A DNA stretch of 64,000 nt from positions 372,001 to 436,000 of the forward strand of contig NZ_CANMTE010000003.1 of NCBI RefSeq assembly GCF_947500795.1, in the 5' to 3' direction. The DNA is from an uncultured Gelidibacter sp. (GTDB lineage: Bacteria; Bacteroidota; Bacteroidia; Flavobacteriales; Flavobacteriaceae). Positions 43,371 through 51,796 of this stretch are shown here, in pieces (the stretch's first letter is position 1; every line of letters starts with the position of its first letter). The notes beneath the pieces are model-generated. The model searched no databases and was not told the DNA's origin. It saw only the letters and a program-made list of their open reading frames with translations. The position numbers and the translations under genes are program-made.

Positions 43371-43886
43371 ATGAAAAAGATCGCCCTAATCCTTCTTCTA
43401 TTGGTCGCTTTTAGTAGCTGTAAAAGTTCTAAACGCGTTGTTACCACAAAATCTAAGACAACTAAAATTGATAGAAGGTCCACACCTTCAGCACCCGCAA
43501 ACCCATTAGCAGAGAATATTATTGATTATGCGATGAAGTTTGAAGGTGTCAAATATAAATATGGTGGCACTACAAAAAAAGGGATGGATTGTTCGGGCTT
43601 AATCGTGACTTCCTTTAATAGCGAAAATATTGCTTTACCAAGAACCACAACCGATATGGCTGTTGCGGGCGATTGGATAGATTTAAAAGAGGTTGTAAAA
43701 GGAGATTTATTGTTTTTTGCCACTCAAAGAAACAGCCGAAAAGTGAGTCATGTTGGGATTGTAACCGAGGCCAGAGATGGGAATGTTGAATTCATACATG
43801 CGAGCACCAGCAATGGCGTTATTGTGTCCAACTTAGCCGAAAAATATTGGTACTTTGCCTTTGTTCAGGCAAGACGTGTTCTATAA
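43371..43886 (+). CDS. NlpC/P60 (C40) family lipoprotein peptidase, copy 2
   Basis: The 171-residue paralogue has a lipoprotein signal (MKKIALILLLLVAFSSC), a short basic linker and the C40 core: GMDCSGLIV, VSHVGIV, VEFIHAST. Core identity to copy 1 is high by eye (ENIIDYAMKFEGVKYKYGG against DRIVDYAFEFDGVRYKRGG). The ATG at 43371 begins the signal; a start ten codons earlier adds a segment without features. The comEC-like gene follows after 26 bases. Confidence 0.9.
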   Translation: MKKIALILLLLVAFSSCKSSKRVVTTKSKTTKIDRRSTPSAPANPLAENIIDYAMKFEGVKYKYGGTTKKGMDCSGLIVTSFNSENIALPRTTTDMAVAGDWIDLKEVVKGDLLFFATQRNSRKVSHVGIVTEARDGNVEFIHASTSNGVIVSNLAEKYWYFAFVQARRVL

Positions 43887-43912
43887 GCCTTATTTGTAGT
43901 AACTTAGAGCGC

Positions 43913-45952
43913 ATGAAGTTACTCAACTTTGCGCTCATTAAGATTACCATTAGCCTCATCATAGGCATTCTCTTTGCATTTTATGTCCCCGTTTCTTTAA
44001 TAATCATTCTTGTTGTAGTTGCAACCTCTATTCTTGGTCTGGCGACATTCCTCATTATTGAAAAAGGCCGCTTGGTTAAGTCTGCAGGATTTGGGTTGCT
44101 CACGTTTCTGACTTTTTTTGCAGTTGGAATTCTCACCTTTCAGATCCATGATCAAAAAACCTTCAAAACGCATTATACGCAACATGTACATCCAACTCAG
44201 GATACGATAGAAACGATAACGTTTCGCATTCGAGAAGTATTAAAACCCACCGCTTATCATGACAAATATGTTGTCGATATTTTAAAGGTCAACAACCAAG
44301 TTTTAAGTGGAAAGACTTTGCTAAACGTCCAAAAAGACAGTCTTAACCCGCCAATCAATGTGGATGGCATTTATACGTCGTTTACAAGTTTCAAAGACGT
44401 GAATGCGCCTCTTAATCCGAATCAATTCGACTACAAAGCATATCTCCAAAAACAGTACATATACCATCAAGTTTTTACAGACCGTGACCATCTCTTAAAA
44501 GTGCCCTCAGAAAAGCACACGCTTTTTGGATATGCTGCCAATCTACGACGCACTATTAATTCAAAATTAAAAGCAAAGAATTTGAAATCGGACGAGTTGG
44601 CGCTTATCAATGCGTTGCTTTTAGGCCAACGACAAGATATTAGTCCCAAGATTTTTGATAGCTATTCTAAAGCAGGCGCCATCCATATCCTTGCAGTATC
44701 AGGATTGCATGTGGGCATCATTTTGATAATGCTCAATCTGCTTTTTAAGCGCTTGGAATATCTGAGACATGGGAAACTCATTAAAACGATAGTCATAGTT
44801 CTCATTTTGTGGAGTTTTGCAATAATTGCCGGATTATCAGCTTCGGTTACGAGAGCTGTTATGATGTTTAGTGTGGTGGCTATCGGCATGAATTTAAAAC
44901 GCCCTGCCAACATTTATAACACCTTGGTCATTTCCATGTTTTTCCTCCTCCTATTTAAGCCCATGTTTCTCTTTGATGTTGGGTTTCAAATGAGTTATTT
45001 GGCCGTTATTGCTATTGTCAGTATACAGCCTTTAATTGTCAACTTATGGCAGCCCAAATTAAGACCTGTAAAATATATGTGGCAAATACTTACGGTGACT
45101 TTAGCTGCCCAACTCGGTGTCGTGCCCATAAGTCTATTTTACTTCCATCAATTTCCAGGCTTGTTCTTTTTATCCAACCTTGTCATCATACCTTGTTTGG
45201 GTATCATTTTAGGACTTGGTATTGTAGTGATCTTTCTGGCTCTAACCAATCTTTTGCCGGCGTGGTTAGCTGACATTTATGGCAGTATCATCAGCATTAT
45301 GAATAGTTTTGTACGATGGGTGTCTCTTCAGGAACAATTTGTTTTTAAAGACATCTCCTTCAGTTTGCTCAAAGTTCTTGCGGCATACGTATTAATTCTT
45401 GCGCTCTTCATGCTCGCGAAGAGGCACAACTTCAAACGATTGGCTATCGCTATGATAACTGTACTATTATTTCAATCGGCTTTAATTTTTGATAAAAAAC
45501 AGCTTAAGAGCGAGGAATTTATTGTGTTCCATAAGAGCAGATTCAGTCTCATTGGCTTGCGATCTAATGCGTCACTGATAATACATCACAACATGGATAG
45601 TTCGAGTGTTTCAAAGGAAAATAACATCAAAAATTATAAGATTGGAAATGCAATAAACACTATCACAAATACCACTTTAGAGAACGTTTACATGTTCAAC
45701 AACCAAAGCATTTTAGTTATTGATAGTTCTGGTGTATATAATATTCCGAAACTTAATCCTGATTATGTTCTCTTAAGGAATTCGCCCAAAGTCAACTTGA
45801 CAAGACTTTTAGATTCCATAAATCCTAAATATATCATTGCAGATGGCAGCAATTATAAGTCCTATTCCAATCGGTGGGAAGCAACTTGTAAGACACAAAA
45901 AACCCCTTTCCACATGACCAGTGAAAAGGGGGCATTTATTTTAAAGAAATGA
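43913..45952 (+). CDS. ComEC/Rec2-family membrane protein without a canonical beta-lactamase domain
   Basis: ComEC is the inner-membrane channel for DNA uptake. The 679-residue protein has an N-terminal membrane segment and DUF4131-like part, and the competence core with LLGQRQDISPKIFDSYSKAGAIHILAVSGLHVGIILIML and SASVTRAVMMFSVVAIGMNLKRP. The C-terminal region (from about residue 525) is where ComEC proteins have a metallo-beta-lactamase domain, but the HxHxDH zinc motif is missing; Bacteroidota ComEC homologues are often shortened this way. ATG at 43913 chosen, since the longer reading overlaps the previous gene. The end of the gene contains a hairpin. Confidence 0.88.
   Translation: MKLLNFALIKITISLIIGILFAFYVPVSLIIILVVVATSILGLATFLIIEKGRLVKSAGFGLLTFLTFFAVGILTFQIHDQKTFKTHYTQHVHPTQDTIETITFRIREVLKPTAYHDKYVVDILKVNNQVLSGKTLLNVQKDSLNPPINVDGIYTSFTSFKDVNAPLNPNQFDYKAYLQKQYIYHQVFTDRDHLLKVPSEKHTLFGYAANLRRTINSKLKAKNLKSDELALINALLLGQRQDISPKIFDSYSKAGAIHILAVSGLHVGIILIMLNLLFKRLEYLRHGKLIKTIVIVLILWSFAIIAGLSASVTRAVMMFSVVAIGMNLKRPANIYNTLVISMFFLLLFKPMFLFDVGFQMSYLAVIAIVSIQPLIVNLWQPKLRPVKYMWQILTVTLAAQLGVVPISLFYFHQFPGLFFLSNLVIIPCLGIILGLGIVVIFLALTNLLPAWLADIYGSIISIMNSFVRWVSLQEQFVFKDISFSLLKVLAAYVLILALFMLAKRHNFKRLAIAMITVLLFQSALIFDKKQLKSEEFIVFHKSRFSLIGLRSNASLIIHHNMDSSSVSKENNIKNYKIGNAINTITNTTLENVYMFNNQSILVIDSSGVYNIPKLNPDYVLLRNSPKVNLTRLLDSINPKYIIADGSNYKSYSNRWEATCKTQKTPFHMTSEKGAFILKK
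45903..45931. terminator. Hairpin inside the 3' end of the comEC-like gene
   Basis: CCCCTTTCCAC (45903-45913) pairs with GTGAAAAGGGG (45921-45931), with one mismatch and a seven-base loop, ending 21 bases before the stop codon and followed by an AT-rich run. As there is no other hairpin between these convergent genes, it may act as terminator for either strand. Confidence 0.4.
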
Positions 45953-45991
45953 TCTTAGTTTCTAAACAAAATCAATCTCGTTCCGTTTTTA

Positions 45992-46540
45992 TTAACCTTT
46001 AAATTGAGGTTTAAAAGCACTGTAATAGGCATTAAAATCCTCTTGGGTTTTCATTTCCTTATGCGTATCCTTCAAGAACATTTTAAGGTACAACTCCAAT
46101 TGCTGTGGATTTTGATAACCTCTTAATGGGAAAATTAAATCTCCATTTTCATCAAAAAAGACAATCGTTGGGTAGGCATTAATTTGAAGCGCACTCGTTA
46201 AGTCGTGCACGCTATTTCTACGACTTGCCAATTCTGGCTTATAATTTCTATTGGAATAGCTGTTGTTTTTGTACTTAACCACCTCATTCCCTTCACCATT
46301 GAATTTTACAGCATAGTAGTTATCATTAACGTATTTTGCCACATCAGGATTTTGAAAGGTGTTTTTATCCAACATTTTACAAGGGCCACACCAATTGGTA
46401 TAAACGTCCATCATAATTTTTTTAGGCTTCTTTTTTTGAAGGGCAAGCGCTTCTTCAAAAGTGACCCATTTTATCTGTTGTGCTATGCTGCCGAATGACA
46501 CTAACATAGTCAACACCAATAGCAATCCGATTTTCTTCAT
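45992..46540 (-). CDS. Periplasmic thioredoxin-fold protein
   Basis: The 182-residue protein has a signal peptide (MKKIGLLLVLTMLVSFGSIAQ), the redox motif NWCGPCKML (about 49-57) and the cis-proline segment NAYPTIVFFDENG. The WCGPC site implies thiol-disulfide exchange in the periplasm. It most resembles the thioredoxin/SoxW-like group of Bacteroidota. It has its own promoter, at 46556-46589. Confidence 0.85.
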   Translation of the reverse strand: MKKIGLLLVLTMLVSFGSIAQQIKWVTFEEALALQKKKPKKIMMDVYTNWCGPCKMLDKNTFQNPDVAKYVNDNYYAVKFNGEGNEVVKYKNNSYSNRNYKPELASRRNSVHDLTSALQINAYPTIVFFDENGDLIFPLRGYQNPQQLELYLKMFLKDTHKEMKTQEDFNAYYSAFKPQFKG

Positions 46541-46555
46541 ATCTCAAAATTTTTA

Positions 46556-46589
46556 CAAAGCTAATAAGTTAAATCAAAAAATGCTCCAA
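46556..46589 (-). promoter_or_regulatory. Promoter of the thioredoxin-fold gene, overlapping the upstream terminator
   Basis: On the minus strand TTG (46589-46587), 23 bases, TAGCTTTG (46563-46556). The -7 is perfect and the spacing at the upper limit. The TTG lies in the terminator hairpin (46581-46600) of the transporter gene upstream. The start codon is 16 bases beyond the -7 box. Confidence 0.45.
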
Positions 46590-46600
46590 GGTTGGAGCAT
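46581..46600 (-). terminator. Terminator of the POT transporter operon
   Basis: ATGCTCCAA and TTGGAGCAT form a nine-base perfect stem around GG, flanked by A and T runs, 27 bases after the stop codon of the transporter gene. It shares its core with the terminator at 37791. Confidence 0.75.
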
Positions 46601-46627
46601 TTCACGTTTTTTTAACGATTTATAATT

Positions 46628-48412
46628 TTATCTCACCCCATGCATAAGTTTCTTAAGCACTGGATTTAATACCATAGAAACCAATCCGACGGCAATAGGA
46701 ATAACCGCAAATATCAAGAAGAATACACCTAATGAATATTCAGCAGAAATCTTATCGATCATCCCTCCCATGGTGTTCGCTACTTTTTGTCCAACCGCAA
46801 TTGCCAAGTACCACACCCCGAACATAAATCCGATCATACGGGCTGGCACTAATTTGCTCAAATAAGACAATCCTAAAGGCGATAGGCAAAGTTCACCCAT
46901 GGTATGTAACAAGTATGCCAATATCAAGAAAATCATGCTTACAGAGGCTGATTTGGCCCCTGAAGGGATATCTGAAGCGCCGTAGGCCAAAATTGCAAAC
47001 CCCAATCCTAATAACACCAATCCGATAGCATATTTCATTGCCGCACTCGGATTGTATTTGCTTTCCCACCACTTCGAAAAAATAGGTGCTAATGTGATAA
47101 TAAAGAACGAATTTAAAATACCAAACCACGTGGCATCAACCTTCAATTCATCTGAAAAAGATTTATCATAAATACGGTAAAGTACCAATCCCCAAACGCC
47201 AATAAATGCAATCGCTAAAATGATGTTTGAGGCGCCAATTCTTGTAAACGTCTTTCTGAAAATAAGGACAATCACATAAGTGATAATGATTAATGGAATC
47301 GTAGTCAATAACCCATCAACAATTTTAAATATTGTAGCGGCACTTCCATTTAAATCTCTATTGGTATAATCGCTAGCAAACAAGGTCATCGACCCTAATG
47401 ATTGCTCAAAGAAAGCGAAAAAGAACACTGTAAATAATGCAAAAACAGAAACTGCAATCAAACGATCTCTAACGATTGGTAGGTAACGTGCAATTCTGGC
47501 TACTAATAGAATTAAAAATAATATTAACGCTGCAATCACCACAACATTAGAACCACTCATGCCCATAAACTCAAAAGGGAACATTGTGCTTCCGCCAATT
47601 TTCTCCATCGGATCATTGAACAAATACAACAACCCTCCAATAGAGGATAGCGCTATAAGAATTTTATCAAAGGCTGTGAATGGGTTCAGCTTAATAGCAG
47701 CTTCCACTTCTTCTTTTTCTAACTCTAATTCTGTAGGAACTTTAACATCTTGCACCACATCCAACTTCTTCGTTGGGGCAGCACCAACTTGACCGAAAAT
47801 TTTATGAGCCAATACAAACTGAAGCATTCCTAAAAACATAAAAATTCCGGCAAGACCAAATCCGTAGGCCCATCCGTAATTTTCAGCTAAGTAACCACAA
47901 AGCATCATCCCGAAAAAGGCACCTGCATTTACGCCCATATAAAAAATGGTGTATGCGCCGTCTTTTTTAGACTCTCTCGTTTTGTACATCTCAGAGATAA
48001 TAGAGGTGATATTTGGCTTAAAGAAACCAGTACCAATTACCAACAATGCTAAACCTAAGTAGAATGACATTGTAGTTTCCAAGGCCATAGCTGCGTGACC
48101 AAGCGTCATTATAATACAACCAATAACAACGGCCATGCGGTATCCTGTCCATTTATCTGCAATCCAACCGCCAATAATTGGGGTTAAATATAACAGCGAT
48201 GCATAAGTCCCAATAAGTGACAATGCGTGTTCACGAGGCCAATCCCATCCTGGATTGTCGCTCATCATCGGCGCCGTTAAAAACAAGATTAAAAGGATTC
48301 GCATTCCATAAAAAGAAAAACGTTCCCACATCTCTGTAAAGAAGAGAATAAACAATCCTACTGGATGACCTAAAACAGTGTCTTTAAAAAGATTTTCAAT
48401 GTCCGTATTCAT
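46628..48412 (-). CDS. Peptide MFS transporter (POT family), copy 1
   Basis: The 594-residue proton-coupled oligopeptide transporter has about 14 membrane helices. It opens with the motif FFTEMWERFSFYGMRILLI (ExxER motif for proton coupling), then GGWIADKWTGYR, GTGFFKPNITSIISEMY and near the end LHTMGELCLSPLGLSYLSKL. It is longer than its neighbours because of a cytoplasmic insertion around residues 220-250 and extra helices. It begins nine bases after the second copy ends and forms an operon with it. ATG start. Confidence 0.92.
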   Translation of the reverse strand: MNTDIENLFKDTVLGHPVGLFILFFTEMWERFSFYGMRILLILFLTAPMMSDNPGWDWPREHALSLIGTYASLLYLTPIIGGWIADKWTGYRMAVVIGCIIMTLGHAAMALETTMSFYLGLALLVIGTGFFKPNITSIISEMYKTRESKKDGAYTIFYMGVNAGAFFGMMLCGYLAENYGWAYGFGLAGIFMFLGMLQFVLAHKIFGQVGAAPTKKLDVVQDVKVPTELELEKEEVEAAIKLNPFTAFDKILIALSSIGGLLYLFNDPMEKIGGSTMFPFEFMGMSGSNVVVIAALILFLILLVARIARYLPIVRDRLIAVSVFALFTVFFFAFFEQSLGSMTLFASDYTNRDLNGSAATIFKIVDGLLTTIPLIIITYVIVLIFRKTFTRIGASNIILAIAFIGVWGLVLYRIYDKSFSDELKVDATWFGILNSFFIITLAPIFSKWWESKYNPSAAMKYAIGLVLLGLGFAILAYGASDIPSGAKSASVSMIFLILAYLLHTMGELCLSPLGLSYLSKLVPARMIGFMFGVWYLAIAVGQKVANTMGGMIDKISAEYSLGVFFLIFAVIPIAVGLVSMVLNPVLKKLMHGVR

Positions 48413-48421
48413 AATGTATTA

Positions 48422-49990
48422 CTAGTTTTTATGTTCTTGTTGCGCTAAATCAAATTTTTCCTGTTCCCTAATTTCTCTTTCATCATCTTCAGCACCATGC
48501 GTCAAACGTTTTAAAGGTTTTAACATCGCAAGGACTAAAATTCCGAACAGTACTGTAAAAATTGTAATTCCTGAAAACACAGCGTATTCTCCGTATTCAG
48601 ATGCATTTTCACCTAAAATACCAGCCACTTTATTTCCCAATCCTGTTGCAGCAAAATATACACCCATCATCAATGACGCATATTTTACAGGCGCCAATTT
48701 CGTGATAAAAGATAAGGCTACAGGAGACGAACACAGCTCTCCAATAGTGTGGAATAAATAAGCAAATACCAACCAATACATAGCAGAACTACCATTGGCA
48801 TTATATTCTTTAGCAGCAAAAATCATAAACACAAAACCTAGTCCCATAATCATGGTACCTACAGCCATTTTGAATAATGACGATGCTTCTTTTCCTTTTA
48901 GTTTTCTCTTAGCCCAAAATCCAGCTACTAACGTTGCGAAAAGAATAATGAATCCGGCGTTTAAGCCTTGGAACCAAGTCGCAGGAATTTCCCAACCCAT
49001 GAAGATTCTATCGGTTTTTTCACTGGTATAAATACTCATCAAACCTCCAGCTTGCTCAAAAGCTCCCCAGAATACGATGACAATAAGGAACGATAATAGC
49101 AACACCAAAAATCTGTCTTTTAGAATTTGAGTGGTTAAATTTTTATAAATCATCATCATTACGCCGGCAACCATTGCAATAAAAATATAAAGGGCTGTGT
49201 ATGCCCAATTATCGACACCATCATAAGTAAATCCAGCATAGACGGCATATGCGCAAATCAACAATACGATTCCTAATTGTAAAGGCGATTGCGATAATTT
49301 GGCGAAAAGCTGTACTAAAGACACATCCTCTTTCTTCTCTTGTTCTGTGGGCTTGTTTCCAACATGCACTAAAAACTTTTGACCGTATAAATAAACCATC
49401 AAACCAAAAAGCATCGCAATACCTGCAAGACCGAAGCCATAATGCCAGCCTATCGTTTCACCAACATAACCAACAATAAAGGTTGCCAATAAAGAGCCTA
49501 AGTTAATACCAATGTAGAATATGCTAAATCCTTTATCACGTCTGATATCGCCTTCTTTATAAAGACCACCTACCATGGTAGAAATATTAGGTTTTAACAG
49601 ACCAACACCTAAAATAATCAAGGCAAGACCTGTATAAAATGCCCACATTTGATCAAAAGCCAAGATTCCATGACCCGCCACTAAAATTAAAGCACCATAG
49701 AGTACAGCCTTTTTCTGACCAAAGATTTTGTCAGCCAACATACCTCCAGGAATGGACATCACGTATACCAACATGGTGTACCAACCGTATAACATTATAG
49801 ATTCGGAATTCAACCACCCCAATCCAGGATTGTCAGCTGTGGTTTTCTGAACTAAATAAAGCGTTAATAATGCTCTCATGCCATAGTAAGAGAAGCGTTC
49901 CCACATCTCTGTAAAAAACAGGATGTATAGTCCGACTGGATGGCCCCAAAGTTCTCTTTGACTTGGTTGAATTGTTGTTGTACTTGACAT
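48422..49990 (-). CDS. Peptide MFS transporter (POT family), copy 2
   Basis: The 522-residue paralogue has FFTEMWERFSYYGMRALLTLY, GGMLADKIFGQKK, GVGLLKPNISTMVGGLY and FHTIGELCSSPVALSFITKL, the POT signatures. Its sequence differs clearly from copies 1 and 3 in the substrate-facing loops, so the three probably differ in peptide range. It is separated from copy 3 by 205 bases with a terminator, so copies 2 and 1 form one unit. Confidence 0.92.
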   Translation of the reverse strand: MSSTTTIQPSQRELWGHPVGLYILFFTEMWERFSYYGMRALLTLYLVQKTTADNPGLGWLNSESIMLYGWYTMLVYVMSIPGGMLADKIFGQKKAVLYGALILVAGHGILAFDQMWAFYTGLALIILGVGLLKPNISTMVGGLYKEGDIRRDKGFSIFYIGINLGSLLATFIVGYVGETIGWHYGFGLAGIAMLFGLMVYLYGQKFLVHVGNKPTEQEKKEDVSLVQLFAKLSQSPLQLGIVLLICAYAVYAGFTYDGVDNWAYTALYIFIAMVAGVMMMIYKNLTTQILKDRFLVLLLSFLIVIVFWGAFEQAGGLMSIYTSEKTDRIFMGWEIPATWFQGLNAGFIILFATLVAGFWAKRKLKGKEASSLFKMAVGTMIMGLGFVFMIFAAKEYNANGSSAMYWLVFAYLFHTIGELCSSPVALSFITKLAPVKYASLMMGVYFAATGLGNKVAGILGENASEYGEYAVFSGITIFTVLFGILVLAMLKPLKRLTHGAEDDEREIREQEKFDLAQQEHKN

Positions 49991-50114
49991 AAGATTTAGA
50001 TTAGTTAGCGTTTATAAAACTTGTTTTAATACTATTTCAATTTATTCTGAAAATGATTTCATTCTCAAAATCAAAAATCAAAACAGGTATCATGTAATAG
50101 GTCTTTATAATATT

Positions 50115-50150
50115 GAGAAAAGAGTCTATTGGTGTTATAGACTCTTTTCT
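50115..50150 (-). terminator. Terminator after POT copy 3
   Basis: A stem of about 13 bases, GAAAAGAGTCTAT with ATAGACTCTTTTC, separated by a short loop, lies about 45 bases past the stop codon, with T runs on both sides. It divides the POT block into two transcription units. Confidence 0.85.
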
Positions 50151-50195
50151 CTTCTCTGTAATATTTATTGTTCTTGCAATCTCAAATATTGATTA

Positions 50196-51776
50196 CTAAT
50201 TAATGCCATGCATCATTTTCTTTAATTTCCCGTTGAATATCAAAAGCATTAATGCGGCAAATAATGGAATGGCTGCAATCATGATAAAGAATGTTGACAA
50301 GGAATAAGTTTGCGATATTTTATCGATATAGGCACCTGTCCAACCTGCAATGAAATTGGCAATTGCTGAGGCTGTAAACCACAGGCCAAATAACATTCCC
50401 ACGAATTTTTTAGGTGATAATTTACTTACATAAGATAATCCTACTGGAGATAAGCATAACTCACCCATGGTATGGAAGAAGTAAGCTAAAATTAACCAGA
50501 TCATACTTACAGATGCGGTTTTTGCACCTTGAGGAATACTCATACTTCCATAAGAAAGTGCAAAGAAACCAACGGCTACCAAGATAAGTCCTAAAGCAAA
50601 CTTCACTGGTCCGGAAGGATCCCATACTTTCTCCCATAGCTTACTAAACGATGATGCTAAAGTAATAATGAAAAACGAGTTTAATATTTGAAACCATGAC
50701 ACTGTTACCTCTGTTGCCTCTAAAGAGAACTCACGGTAAACTTTCCAAATACCTAATATCCAAATAATCACAAATGAAACGGTTGTAAAAATGATTGTCA
50801 TTGGATACTTTGCATAAATTTTCTTTCCTAGACCAACCAATACATACGTTACGACTGCCATAGGGAAGATAGTCAGTATGGCATCTACCCATTTAAAGAT
50901 GAGTCCGGAATTACCCGTTAAGGCTCTTTGGGTATAATCTTTAGCAAACAGAGTCATTGATCCACCTGCCTGTTCAAAAGCGAAGAAGAAGAATATACTC
51001 GCAATCATTAAAACGAATACAACAATTAATCGATCTTTAATGACATTCGGTGCTAATACTTCATCATCCTTATCTCTTTCAGCTATTGCTAATTTCTCCT
51101 CTTTTGTAGCATGTGTTCCAACGCTTCCAAATATTTTTTGTCCAAAATAGAATTGTAGCATCCCAAAAAACATGAATACACCAGCTAAACCAAATCCGTA
51201 GTGCCATCCAATTTTTTCTCCAATATAACCACACAATAACATTCCTAAAAAGGCACCTGCATTAATACCCATGTAAAAAATGGTGTAGCCTGCATCCTTT
51301 TTAGTACTTGTATCCGGATATAACTGCCCTACCATTGACGAGATATTCGGTTTAAACATACCGTTACCCAAAATCATAAGCGCCAAACCTAAATAGAAAA
51401 AGTATGGTGTAAAGCCTTCAAGCGCCATCGAAGCATGCCCTAAAGTCATGATTGCAGCACCAATCAGAATTGCTTTTCTATAACCTGTAAATCTATCGGC
51501 AATAAATCCACCCAATAACGGGGTTAAATACACCAAACCTGTGTATAAACCATATAATTTTAGGGCCTCTTCATTTGTCCAACCCCAGCCGCCACTTAGC
51601 AATTCACTCACTAAAAAGATGGTCAATAAGGCACGCATTCCATAATAACTGAAACGCTCCCACATTTCTGTAAAAAATAACACGAATAATCCGGCAGGGT
51701 GTCCCATTACCATTTTATCATCAATACCTTGCTTTTGAAGGTGAACGACTAATCCTGGATCATTATCTTGACTCAT
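50196..51776 (-). CDS. Peptide MFS transporter (POT family), copy 3
   Basis: The 526-residue protein carries FFTEMWERFSYYGMRALLTIF, GGFIADRFTGYRK, GNGMFKPNISSMVGQLY and FHTMGELCLSPVGLSYVSKL. By eye it is nearer to copy 1 than to copy 2. It starts 20 bases after the DPP-IV-like peptidase gene ends, so peptidase and transporter are co-expressed, consistent with uptake of di- and tripeptides released by the peptidase. Confidence 0.93.
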   Translation of the reverse strand: MSQDNDPGLVVHLQKQGIDDKMVMGHPAGLFVLFFTEMWERFSYYGMRALLTIFLVSELLSGGWGWTNEEALKLYGLYTGLVYLTPLLGGFIADRFTGYRKAILIGAAIMTLGHASMALEGFTPYFFYLGLALMILGNGMFKPNISSMVGQLYPDTSTKKDAGYTIFYMGINAGAFLGMLLCGYIGEKIGWHYGFGLAGVFMFFGMLQFYFGQKIFGSVGTHATKEEKLAIAERDKDDEVLAPNVIKDRLIVVFVLMIASIFFFFAFEQAGGSMTLFAKDYTQRALTGNSGLIFKWVDAILTIFPMAVVTYVLVGLGKKIYAKYPMTIIFTTVSFVIIWILGIWKVYREFSLEATEVTVSWFQILNSFFIITLASSFSKLWEKVWDPSGPVKFALGLILVAVGFFALSYGSMSIPQGAKTASVSMIWLILAYFFHTMGELCLSPVGLSYVSKLSPKKFVGMLFGLWFTASAIANFIAGWTGAYIDKISQTYSLSTFFIMIAAIPLFAALMLLIFNGKLKKMMHGIN

Positions 51777-51796
51777 AGAATATAATTTAATTTAGT

